NCBI GenBank assembly: GCA_016630955.3
Contig: CM049991.1
Location: forward strand, 372,001-436,000
From: Didymella arachidicola
Taxonomy: Eukaryota > Ascomycota > Dothideomycetes > Pleosporales > Didymellaceae
Length of the DNA stretch: 64,000 nt
Direction of reading: 5' to 3'
Part shown: one piece after another, positions 24,001 through 33,672 of the stretch
How the letters are laid out: each line of letters begins with the position of its first letter
Position numbering within the stretch: the first letter of the stretch is position 1
Notes under the pieces: model-generated
The model's database searches: none
Told to the model about the DNA's origin: nothing
The model's input: the letters and a program-made list of their open reading frames with translations, nothing else
Translations under genes and position numbers: made by a program

Positions 24001-25260
24001 GGCCACTACAAGGTCATCGAAGGTATTTGTGTACTCGCACGTAACCCATCACTACACCCTGGCGACATCCGCATCGTCCGCGCAATTGACGTTTCGGCGC
24101 TCCATCACCACAAAAATGTCGTCGTTCTCCCACAGACTGGCGATCGTGACCTGGCGAACATGTGCTCGGGTGGAGATCTTGATGGTGACGATTTTATGGT
24201 CCTGTGGGACCAGGACCTGATTCCGAAGCTGATCAACGTTCCACCGATGGACTTCACGCCCGAGAAGCCTCTGGAGCAGGCTAACCCTATCAATATTTCA
24301 GACGTCGGTGAATTCTTCGTCACTTATATGAAGAATGACTCGCTTGGACAGATTGCGCACGCGCACTTGGCTCAAGCTGACCAGCAGCCAGGAGGCGTCA
24401 ACAGCGATGCGTGTATCGAACTAGCAAGGCTCCATTCACAGGCAGTCGACTACCCCAAGAGCGGCATCCCGGCGGTCATGGAGCTCAGGCTGCGGCCGAA
24501 GAAGTGGCCACACTTCATGGAGAAGCGCCACGTAAGCCCATCCCAGATTTATCAGTCTAAGAACATCTTAGGCATGTTGTATGATCAAGTGCAGCTTGTC
24601 GACTTCCTTCCAATGTGGGAGGATAGCTTCGACCAACGAATTCTCGACGCTTTTGACCCAGACGATGCTCTGCTTGAGACGGTTGCCGAGATTAAAGCGA
24701 GTTACGATGATAGCCTGAAGAGATTGATGGCTAAGCACGGCATCCGGACGGAGTTCGAAGCATTTTCAGCGTTCGTCTTGGAACACAACCAAGAAACCCG
24801 CGACTACAAGTTCGCCGAAGAGTTTGGCCGGACGGTTGGGGTCCTAAAAGCTCAGTATCGAAAGGCATGCATTGAAGCATCTGGTGCCGCCAGCGTCGTC
24901 GATTGGGACCACATCGGCCCTTTCGTGGCCGCTATGTATACGGTGAGCGTGCGCCAAATGAGAGATGCACTCAAGGAATGTGATACGATGAAGATTGTGG
25001 GAGGAGAGGAAGTACTCTCTGTTAAGAAAGATGCCGAGAGCATACCATTGATGTCGTTCCCGTGGATCTTCCACAGCGAGATGGGGAAGCTGGCCACAGG
25101 AAGCAAGCCAAAGCCGGAGCTGGAGTCTCTCCAACCCCCACGCCCCAAGAGGCAGCGCGCGTTCACTGTGGAGGAGCTGGAGAAGATGGGCGCAGTGGAG
25201 ACCGATCAAGGTGTAACTCAATTTGGGGAGTTCCTGGACCTCGACTTTGGGGGTGTTTAG
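21099..25260 (+). CDS. RNA-dependent RNA polymerase of the RNA-silencing (QDE-1/SAD-1/Rdr) family
   Basis: Copies single-stranded RNA into dsRNA, which Dicer then processes in quelling or meiotic silencing. Exons 21099-21694, 21746-22311 and 22361-25260 encode 1,353 aa. The catalytic DLDGDD lies at residues 993-998 within CSGGDLDGDDFMVLWD, the hallmark of cellular RdRPs. Supporting family blocks are NFTDGVGKLS, FRLGGCKGVLALDP, IRKQQQMVN, and YPKSGIPAVMEL after the active site. The N-terminal ~160 residues are Gly/Ser/Thr-rich and probably disordered; residues about 165-200 (FKVKIFGIPKNQWTKDVYFAMSTYGNV) look like an RRM-type fold. I cannot tell from sequence alone whether it is orthologous to QDE-1, SAD-1 or RRP-3. 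All catalytic residues appear intact. Confidence 0.95.
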
Positions 25261-25625
25261 GGAGTCGAGTCGCTAGCGAAGGATGAGTCGCTGCTTGTCG
25301 CGTCGCCGTCGTTGCTGGGACCAAAGGGGGTTCCTTGGAACGCGGGAAGCATGACAGGCGGTGATCGAGGAAGTTTCGAATCCTTTGAAGCAAAAACAGA
25401 GAGAAGCATGGCGTAAAGGCAGTCAGCGTGTCGGGCCTCGACAGTCGTCTTTGGTTGGTCAACGAATGTACGATAGGTAGAACCTCAGCAGAAAACGCAA
25501 AAAAATCAGAATACATGAAAACCCAAACAGTCTCCAATGCTGGAAATCACCAGACTTCGTCGTGTTATTGCATTTCCCCCCTTTTTTTTCTTTTCGTCGG
25601 AATTCCGAAGGCCTGGGTATTACCC
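25261..25625. other. Convergent 3' spacer between RdRP and ELP6
   Basis: 365 bp between two stops. A homopolymer run (c/t-rich, ending in ten or so T) near 25567-25583 is the only notable structure and could mark a 3'-end signal. Confidence 0.45.
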
Positions 25626-26750
25626 TCAGCTCTCGCTGCCAGCTCCTCTTTCGAAGACCTTCACGCTTCCATCTCCTTTGACCTGGTACAGAAACTCTTT
25701 ACCCTTTCCAGCATCGTCTTCCTTCAAGCTGCTCTCTTCCTCTAAACCCAGATCCTGCCAGCCAGTCCGCTGCTCTGTGACCCTCACCACGCCGGAGACA
25801 TCACGCGCAACGCCTGTGTCAAGCACCCGCGTCCCTAATATACGAGTCGACATATGTGCAATCTTGGTCAGGATATTGAATTGGCTGATCTCGAGCAGTT
25901 GCGCGGGCGCAGAGGGGCTGATCAGCGGCGTGTCGGCGTGGATATGTGTGAGGATGTGGGATATCGAGGGCGTGGCGTGGAGTGTGAGGAGCAGCGAGAC
26001 GAAGGACGAGGGCGCGGTGGAGGATAGCGCGAGGTAGGCGTCAGGTGTGTCGAGAACGAGGAGAGTTTTGCGCGTTGTTGTTGGTGTGGAGAGGGATGTT
26101 ATAGCGGCTGTGAGGGTGGCTTTGAGGTGTGCGAGGTCGAGGGATGTCAGGGCGAAGTGGCCTGGGGTTTGACTCGTGCTTTGCTGCGGCGCTGGCGAGG
26201 GCGCGATTGGACTCGCTGGACTCGGGGCTTGTGTGACTGGGGGCCCGCGAGCAGGTATTGCACGCCCTGGCGGCCCTCTCACGGGCAGTATGTTCCCCAC
26301 CCTCTGCGGCGGATCAACCACCGGCGTTATCCTCGCAGGATGAAATCCAGTCTGAGGCTGCTGTGGTCGCGGTGGCATCGACGGCATAGCCCGCGCTGGC
26401 GCCTTCCGTGTCGGCGTGTGCGCATCGCTCCCCTCGCCCATGACCAGCCCGCTCAGTCCGTCCACAAACGCGAATCGCTTCTCTCTCTTCAGCTTCTCCA
26501 GATCCAAACCCGCGCCCTTCCTAGCTTCCTGCCTCCAGAAGTCATAATCCCGCATCCATGAGACCAGCACCACGTTGTGTCCTTCGGCCCCGCCATCTTG
26601 CGGGGTGTTGCTCAGCGCATCGCAGAGAAATCGTATGAGCAGCCAATTCGCGCTGGCGCCGAGCGTGCTGGTGAGGAGTAGGAGTGAGTCGTCGCGGGGG
26701 AGCTTGACGTAGGGTTGTAGCAGGGTCGGTATGCGCGTTGACGAGTTCAT
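25626..26750 (-). CDS. ELP6: Elongator complex subunit 6 (Elp6)
   Basis: Elp6 is one of three RecA-like subunits (Elp4-5-6) that form the accessory ring of Elongator, which modifies the wobble uridine (mcm5/ncm5) of tRNAs. This is a single exon of 374 aa with ATG at 26750. Recognition rests on the N-terminus (STRIPTLLQPYVKLPRDDSL, LLTSTLGASANWLLIR) and the following VVLVSWMRDYDFWRQEARKGAGLDL block, then the C-terminal RecA half with LLVLDTPDAYLAL and FVSLLLTLH. As in other Elp6 proteins there is no Walker A motif. A Pro-rich linker at about 112-190 separates the two halves and is longer than I would expect. The gene lies tail-to-tail with the RdRP and precedes exportin-T's 3' end. Confidence 0.85.
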   Translation of the reverse strand: MNSSTRIPTLLQPYVKLPRDDSLLLLTSTLGASANWLLIRFLCDALSNTPQDGGAEGHNVVLVSWMRDYDFWRQEARKGAGLDLEKLKREKRFAFVDGLSGLVMGEGSDAHTPTRKAPARAMPSMPPRPQQPQTGFHPARITPVVDPPQRVGNILPVRGPPGRAIPARGPPVTQAPSPASPIAPSPAPQQSTSQTPGHFALTSLDLAHLKATLTAAITSLSTPTTTRKTLLVLDTPDAYLALSSTAPSSFVSLLLTLHATPSISHILTHIHADTPLISPSAPAQLLEISQFNILTKIAHMSTRILGTRVLDTGVARDVSGVVRVTEQRTGWQDLGLEEESSLKEDDAGKGKEFLYQVKGDGSVKVFERGAGSES

Positions 26751-27496
26751 GGTGTGCTGCGAGGGGAGAAATTATGAAGGTGGATTTGGAGGAGTGCATG
26801 CTATCGATAAGACGAGTCTTGAAGGCTTAACTTTGGAAGCATCGTTCTGGAATGGACAATGCTGGAGATCCGAGATCTTCATGTAATGATTCTTTCCATT
26901 TGGCTCATCTGAAGCCTGGCTCTGGCTATACAGACGTCGCGTGCGCCGTGATGCCCATCCGGTTGTACAGGATTGCTAAGTGAAGCTCAACCTGCCTAAT
27001 CCGGCAACTACTGTTTCTTGGACATCGATTGTGACTGGATCTTGCTCCGCCCAAGTCGCGCAGAAGCTCCCCACGGAACCTGCAATCTTGAGTTGCCTAA
27101 TCCAGTTGAAGACGGCTTTAATGACTACCAAACCCGTCCCAGAATTTCCACACCGGACCACGCCGAGCAAACCGCGCAGTAGCACTATATAGTTACAACA
27201 CACAGCATTCATTGTTCTGTCTGTTGCACTGCATTGGTCTACCATACTTTCGACTTCGATCCTCTTTTGGGCACAATGCCAGGTTCTGACCGAGCGACGA
27301 TGACTTGCCTGGCTGAGCAGTAATGATTGCAAAGTATGATATCTTATTACAGCAAAAGCTCACTGCTGCTATATGGGGTTATCTCGAAAACAAGCCAATG
27401 CCATCCCTGCGCGCCAATGATGCCGCCACTTCATGAGATACAAAGGAGATCTTCATCCTCAGCCTATATACATCTCGTTTTCATGCTTCTCGTGTT
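26751..27496. other. ELP6 promoter region / LOS1 3' flank
   Basis: 746 bp between two minus-strand genes with no supported coding frame. Confidence 0.5.
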
Positions 27497-30400
27497 TTAC
27501 GTCCTGCCTGACATGGCCTGGTCAACGAAGCGCGCAAAATAGAACCTCCACTCCTTCTCCTTCTTCGCGCCTTCGAAAGCTCCTGCCAGTGTGTGAAGGT
27601 ATTGATCGACCATATCGCCGCCGACACCCATGCCGCTTAGATCGCTACGCAAACGCTCGACATATGGCTCGCCAGCCTTCTTGATAATCTCCGTCTGCAA
27701 GTTGGCAGTCTCATAGAGAACTTGCTTAGCCTGTGCATCCTTCGAATTGAACCCGGTTGACGCAGGGATGGACCACACGAGGGGCGAGAAGCGCTCGAGG
27801 ACATAGTTGTCGAAGCCGGGGAGCGGATCGGTCCCTGGCGTTGTAGGGGCGGTGTTGGCGCCGGGGCCGACTTTGTCAGGGCCGCTCCAGACGTTGATCA
27901 TGCGGATGATGGCGCAGATGGAGAGGCGGGCAGTCTGGTAGTCGCGAGTGTCGCGGGCGAAGGTCTCGATGGAGGATACGATGGGCTCGAATGTGGTTTG
28001 ATTGGTTGCGCTGACGAGAACGGAGCCGAGGTTTTGGTTCAGAACGACGGTGATGAAGTTTAGGTACTCGCGGCGGAGCTCAGCTAGTTGAATCTCGTCG
28101 TCCGTGCCTGATGGCGTCACTGCAAGCGCTGTGAATATGCGTTGCAGGACTGGAGTCATCACGGTGTCTAAAATGCTTGCGATCTCCGATTTGAAAGTGA
28201 ATATGACCTGTGCAAGGACCTTGAGGAAAGTACTAATTTCGTCCATGGAGGAGCTGAGAGAGAGCAAGCCCTCGATCCAAGATGGAAGCTGCTGCAAGAG
28301 TCTTGCGCCGAGGACCGAGATGAGGCGGGAGAAAGCGAAACGCGCGGCGTGACGGATGGAACTGGAGGTATTGAGGGATTGAAGCGCGACGAGAATAGCT
28401 TCAGAAGCTTTGGTGAACTCGTCGGCGACTTCGGTGAGGGGTGCGGTGCTATTGTCCGCTGTTGGTACCCAGTCAGAGTATCCACGCGCGAGAGTACCTA
28501 GGGCCATAATGGTGTGATGAGTCTGGAGAATTGCTTGTTCGTCTCCGTTGCGGGCGCGAGGAAGTGTCTGCTCCATGTCGGCGAAGAGAGGACTCATGAT
28601 CGTTCGTGCGTACAACTGCTTGTTCTCTATTGATACTGTGCTTGCAGAGGCGATGCAGCCAATGGCTTCAAAGAGATACAGTTGAGAGTTGAATAAAGCA
28701 TCGGCAGACTGATCGTCCTCATCTGAAGACATATCATCATCTCCAGAGTTGTCAGGTACCTCGGCCTTGATTGTAAGCAAATCTCCAACGGCTTGGATGA
28801 TGTCGTATGACACATTGCCCAGTTGCGCTCGCAAGTGCTTGACTAGGCGTTGAAAGAGATACCAAGATCGTGAGCGGACCTTGACGTGGTTACTGTGTGT
28901 CAGGGTGACGAAGTTCTCGAGAACTTTAGGAATGAGCTGAGGATTCTGCTCAAAGAACTGATAGTAGCGGACGCAAATCTCCATATACTGAAGTTGTACA
29001 GCAGGGTGTGAGTAGTTAGCAAGACCTAAGTATGTCAGTGTACGATCTTATGGTCGATTGGAAATGTGCATACCTGAGTCGATCATGCTGTGCATCATAC
29101 CCACAAGTTGCTGAGCAGCAGCAGAGGAAGGCTCGCGCTTCGCGTACAAGCCCTGGTTCCTTACTGCAAGCTCACCGAACAAGTACATCTCATACAGCGC
29201 CAATTCAAGATCACGCCAGTTGAGGCTCTGATCACCCTGCGAAAGACGTTGGAAGGTCCCATTCACTACGCGGCTCAGCGTCTCGATGTAGTATGGCTCG
29301 TCGATGGCTGTCACGGTTTGTTGCAGGACGTGTAGGCGCCTTCGCAGATCCTCAAATTCTGCCTCGTCTGTCTGCTCATCCTCCTCTCCCCAAGACGCAG
29401 TATCATCGTACTTCATCTTTGCGATGATGGCGTCCAGCACGGGTGGCAGGATGGCTGCGTATTGCGGCGGCACGGTACCGTTCTTCTTCTGAAGCTTTCG
29501 CAAGAAAGTCAAGAGGTCTGTGAGAGCCGGGATGACAGTAGAGCAGACTTCGTCATATTGATCCGCAAAGAAGCGCAGGAGGTAAGGGGTGAAGATCCGA
29601 ATGAGATCGTCGGCTCGCTGGCGGGTTTCGTCATTGCCGGAGTCGCTTTCCAAGATTTTGACAACGTCGAAGACGATGTTGTTAACAAGTTTCGCTACAG
29701 TCTCGGCAAGGTCGTTGTCGTAATTGGGGCTGTTGTATTCGGCGAGCGCAGGACTGCCCAGGAGCTGGCCCACGATACCTGAAAGGTTCAGGAATAAGAT
29801 GAGTTCGATTTTGTCGTTGGGACTCATCTTCTTGCCCACAATCTCCGAAAAGGTGTCAATAGCTGCATCGCGCACCCTGCCAGCTGGACTCTCGGGATCG
29901 CTGATGCCCTGCTGTCCAGCCATCTCCAGGAACGTGCTGATCATTGACTGATTTACAATCAGGTTGATATCCGTCCAGCTGACCCATCGACCAATTGTCC
30001 GCAGGCACATCTCAACAAGCCCAAGATCAATCTCTCTCCACTTGCCGAGGATCTCCTGCCATGACACTGAAATTTTTTGAGCATCTCTTTGTCGAATCAG
30101 ATCCTTCAACTCGGTGTTGCGCTTCTTTTCCTCCTCGGGCCTCGCAACTAGCAGGTCGGCGATTTCGTCGTGTACTTGACCCAGCACGCGCAAATATAGG
30201 AAGGTAGTAGCCGCGTTGGCGCTGCCGATAGTTGCTTGGTCGCCGGCGAGAGAGCGAAAATCGTCGAAAAAGGACTGCCATGAAGAAGGGTATAATGCTA
30301 CAAAGAGATAAGTCATAGTTTGCATCAGCTTGTTCTGTATATGGGTCGTGTCTGTCGAGCTACTGCCGGGCGTATATGACTGGCGGATGTGACTCATGAG

Positions 30401-30710
30401 TGTGTCCTTGATGTATGCAAGGCTCTGTTCGTCAAGCTGGTGCTCCTGAACAGCATTGTTGACGAGATCGAGTGAAGTGTGTCTGATGATGTCGGCAGGA
30501 CGAGGGTCGCGGGTGAACAGTGCCAGCGAGGCCTGCCATGCTGTGCCTTCTGCTCGCAGCTGGGTAAGGTATTCTATCGCCTGGCCACGCAGCTGCTGGT
30601 TCGAGTGAGGGTCCGAGGCGATTTGGATGGCATTTTCGACCTGAAGGAGGAGCAACCATCAGCACAGGGCTCTGCTCTGCAGACATGTGACAACGTACCT
30701 GGGCCTCCAT
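27497..30710 (-). CDS. LOS1: Exportin-T, nuclear tRNA exporter (Los1/Xpo-t)
   Basis: A karyopherin that carries mature tRNA with Ran-GTP from nucleus to cytoplasm. Exons 30699-30710, 29074-30640 and 27497-29025 give 1,035 aa, close to the fungal family size. The first coding exon is only 12 nt (MEAQ). The N-terminal importin-beta-like region contains QQLRGQAIEYLTQLR and PADIIRHTSLDLVNNAVQEH. The Exportin-1-like segment follows (QNKLMQTMTYLFVALYPSSW). The central block EICVRYYQFFEQNP and KVRSRSWYLFQRLVK is diagnostic of exportin-T. The rest is HEAT repeats, with an acidic insert (DDDMSSDEDD). Both introns keep frame. It sits close to ELP6, RPB6 and TFIIIA, all connected with tRNA or RNA polymerase III. 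Confidence 0.95.
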
Positions 30711-31504
30711 TTCCTCCGCCGTCTCGATGCGGTAAGATGTGTGTGTAGTCAAGGGCGGTCGGTGAGAAGCTCAACCATACAAGGGTGTGCACAGTATGGT
30801 CAAGGGTCGTTTCGAGGTGTTTTGATGTGCTACCGAGTGCTTGGGCGGGGCGAGGACTTCATTGTGGGAATGTTGCGGGCGGTGAAAGTAGGCTTCGGCG
30901 GGGCACGCTGGAGTGTGACGCGCAGCGTTCTGCAGGGATGCTGGTGAACGAGCTTTGAATGAAAACTGGGGCAGATAGATCGGAGATCCTTCACGCTTGA
31001 GCAACGATGGCAGGTGTTGTCGTCCCTTTGTGGTTATGCAGCCGGCGTGTATATGCTGCCCGTCAAATGTGTTGTGCCGAGCCCTGGTGGGCTGCCCGAG
31101 CTACGCCGTCGCGTGAGCGTGACACGGACCACAAATATATTTGCACAGGATGAACAGACTTCAAGACCTTTTTCGATGTTAGTGTAGAGATTGCTTCCGT
31201 ACAGCTCATACATTTAGCTGCATGCCTTTGCGTTCGCCAAAATAGGAGAGACGTATATGCCATATCATATTGCGATCACTTCAAAGCTAAAGCCGAATCC
31301 TAATGCTTAGCAAGCTTCACGACTCTTTGAACAGACAAATGTAGTCTCCAGCAATTTCGTTGATGCTGGTTATGCACAATGTATCTTGACTTCCTTTCCT
31401 TTCCTTATCCATCGCTTTCGATCACCCTACAGCTTATGTCTACCACTCGAATCGCTTCTACGGCGATCAGCATGTGTCATTGATTGAACAACTCGATCCA
31501 CATA
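30711..31504. other. LOS1 promoter region / S-formylglutathione hydrolase 3' flank
   Basis: 794 bp between two minus-strand genes. No gene, tRNA or repeat was recognised. Confidence 0.5.
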
Positions 31505-32461
31505 CTACGCGTTCAGGCGCTTTGCCGCCCAGTCGACGTGGTCATCTGCAAATGAGGCCATGAAATAGTAGCTGTGGTCGTAGTCGGGCTGCAGGCGAAG
31601 CTGGACGCCCTTGTCATTGCCAGCCTGCTTCGCGGCCTCGATGAAGTTCTCTGGCAGCAGCTGCTTCTGCTTATAGAAGTTGTCGCCGGTGCCCTACTGT
31701 CTATTAGTGTCATTACACAGCATTAGGCTGAGTTACGTACCACATCGATGAGAATTTCAAGCGGCCCCTTCCATTGCTTGACAAGCTCTGTGGCATCGTG
31801 CTTCTTCCACTCCTCCTCGTTATCGCCAATGTATCCCTTGAAAGCCTTCTGGCCCCACGGCGCGTTGACGGGGTTGGCGATTGGTGCAAAAGCGGAGACC
31901 GACTTGTACTTTCCAGGGTTCTTCAGGAACAGTGTCAAAGCACCGTGGCCTCCCATGCTATGTCCTGTGATGCTGATCCTGCTCGAGTCAAGCTCCTTGA
32001 ACTGTGAGAAGAGCGCGTCGGGCAGCTCTTTTGTGATGTACGACTCCATCTTGTAACCCTTCGTCCAAGGCTCCTTGGTAGCATCAATGTAGAAGCCTGC
32101 GCCAGACCCAAAATCATAAGACTCGTCCTCACCCTCGATGTTCAGTCCCCCTGGCATGATGTTAGTCAGGTACTCCAGCATCAATGGCAAGTAGCCTACT
32201 GGGTGATGTATCAGGGTATACGATTGCAATGCCGTGCTGGCTGGCCCCATGCTGGAAGAAGCCCTTTTCCGAGCAGTTTGCGGCTGTGCATGTGAGACCA
32301 GACAGGTAAAATAGCACTGGTACCTTTGCGCCGGACTTCAACGCCTGGGGCGGCAGGTACAGATTCAATGCCATGTCTGTGTTGGTGCTCGACGACTTGT
32401 GCTTGAGCTGGAGGAGCTTGCCCCCGAAGGAAGCGATCGTGCCTGTGGTTTCGAAAGACAT
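31505..32461 (-). CDS. S-formylglutathione hydrolase (esterase D family)
   Basis: Hydrolyses S-formylglutathione to formate and glutathione, the second step of glutathione-dependent formaldehyde detoxification in the cytosol. Exons 32200-32461, 31741-32150 and 31505-31693 give 286 aa, the normal family length. Visible motifs are PVLFYLSGLTCTAANCSEK, PDTSPRG, DFGSGAGFYIDATKEPW, the nucleophile elbow GHSMGGHGA (Ser152), the acid region in GTGDNFY, and the catalytic His in DYDHSYYF. Intron 2 ends in a tandem acceptor cagtag; only the downstream AG keeps the frame, because the upstream one would place TAG in frame. The start at 32461 (MSFETTGTI) fits homologues. Assignment is secure. Confidence 0.95.
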
Positions 32462-32832
32462 GATAGTTCGTCTGGTGTGGTATGAGAGGAAGGTGTGATG
32501 GTGGAAGCACGGCGCTTTAGTACGCAGCGTGAATTGCCGGAGTAGTGGCACTTTTCGAGCTGTCTTCATAAGTGACGTTGGCGGGGCTTTTAGCGGGGTA
32601 GGCCAAATCGGTAGCTATGGGCGGAATTACTAGATCAAGATGTCGGATCCGCAGCCGGTCACGTAGGTACGCGGACAAGACTTGGGAATTGTATGAAACT
32701 CGGTTCTGATTCGGGGGGTATAGATGCGCAGTCATTCAAAGACCGAAGATGCCCCGTCAGTTTTCCTACCAAAACTCCAAGCCCAATGCAGCCATATAAA
32801 CACTTTCACATGCACAGTACACAGAGAGTATA
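32462..32832. other. Spacer between S-formylglutathione hydrolase and RPB6
   Basis: 371 bp with the esterase promoter and RPB6 3' end. No other feature is visible. Confidence 0.45.
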
Positions 32833-33446
32833 CTATATCAGCAGTTCCTCGCAGGTCCAATCCTCGTAGAAGCCATCAGGCAGGTATCTTCGTACTACGA
32901 GTGGAATCTTCTTCTCGCGCAGCTCTTTGGCCGCGATCTGGAGCGGATCTGTCATGCCCTCGACGTCAATCAGGACAGGGGCGTTTCCACTGCATAATTG
33001 TCAGCTTTTCCAGAGCCATGGGAAGCTCGTCACAGCTGTTGCCTACCTGATCTGCAGCGCCCTTGTACCCAGAACACGCGCCTTCTCGTATTTTGTCATG
33101 TAGGGTGTGGTTGTGCGGTTCTCATTGGGCACCTTCTTTGCCTTCTCTGCGTCGACGGAGTTCTTCGCCTTGTCCTTTGCGGCTTGTGCGGCGCTGGCGT
33201 CTCCAGATACTACGATGTTGTCGTCCACGTCTGGGTCCTCGCCGCCCTCAGCATCGTCAATGTCGTCCATGATTTCTGGTTCAGCTTCCTCATCAAAGTC
33301 GATGGCGCCGCCACTGCTTTAAGTCAGCGTCTGCCTTTGTATCTGTTGTGCTACCACTGCGCCAATATTGCGCTGTGCAAAGAGCTATGCACGCACTCGT
33401 AGCCGTCGTCGCCAAAGCCGCCGTCGTCGCCTCCGTAGTCAGACAT
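32833..33446 (-). CDS. RPB6: RNA polymerases I, II and III shared subunit Rpb6 (ABC23)
   Basis: A small subunit common to all three nuclear RNA polymerases that holds the clamp and core together. Exons 33397-33446, 33047-33316 and 32833-32989 give 158 aa. The N-terminal ~75 residues are acidic and flexible (MSDYGGDDGGFGDDGYE and an EDPDVDD run), as usual. The conserved core begins TTPYMTKYEKARVLGTRALQIS and continues NAPVLIDVEGMTDPLQIAAKEL, KKIPLVVRRYLPDGFYEDW, ending EELLI. All splice phases agree. It is divergent from TFIIIA with 226 bp between the two start codons, suggesting a shared promoter. Assignment is secure. Confidence 0.97.
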
Positions 33447-33561
33447 GATTGCGGTCGAAGTATGTGCGTGTACGTGTGATTCGTGGATCGGGGTTGAACG
33501 AGCTGGCGTGGTGATGCTGGATCTCAAAGAGGCCGCCGCAACAAAAAGATGGAATGGCGCG

Positions 33562-33568
33562 CCAATCA
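33562..33568 (+). promoter_or_regulatory. CCAAT box in the RPB6/TFIIIA divergent promoter
   Basis: CCAATCA sits roughly midway between the two divergent start codons. CCAAT is the site of the Hap/CBF (NF-Y) complex, which can act in both orientations. The link to co-regulation of the two genes is inference. Confidence 0.35.
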
Positions 33569-33672
33569 GCTCTGTACGCCAAGAGTTCGAGTCCACTAAA
33601 ATTTGCGGATTACGGGCCTCGCTCTACGCCATCCTCGGGCCACTGTGACTCGATACACCCGTAGGCATTGCA

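Noticed and set aside
33580..33600. B-box-like AGTTCGAGTCC in the RPB6/TFIIIA promoter
   Set aside because: The flanks do not form a T-arm stem and there is no A box or acceptor stem, so it is not a tRNA gene.
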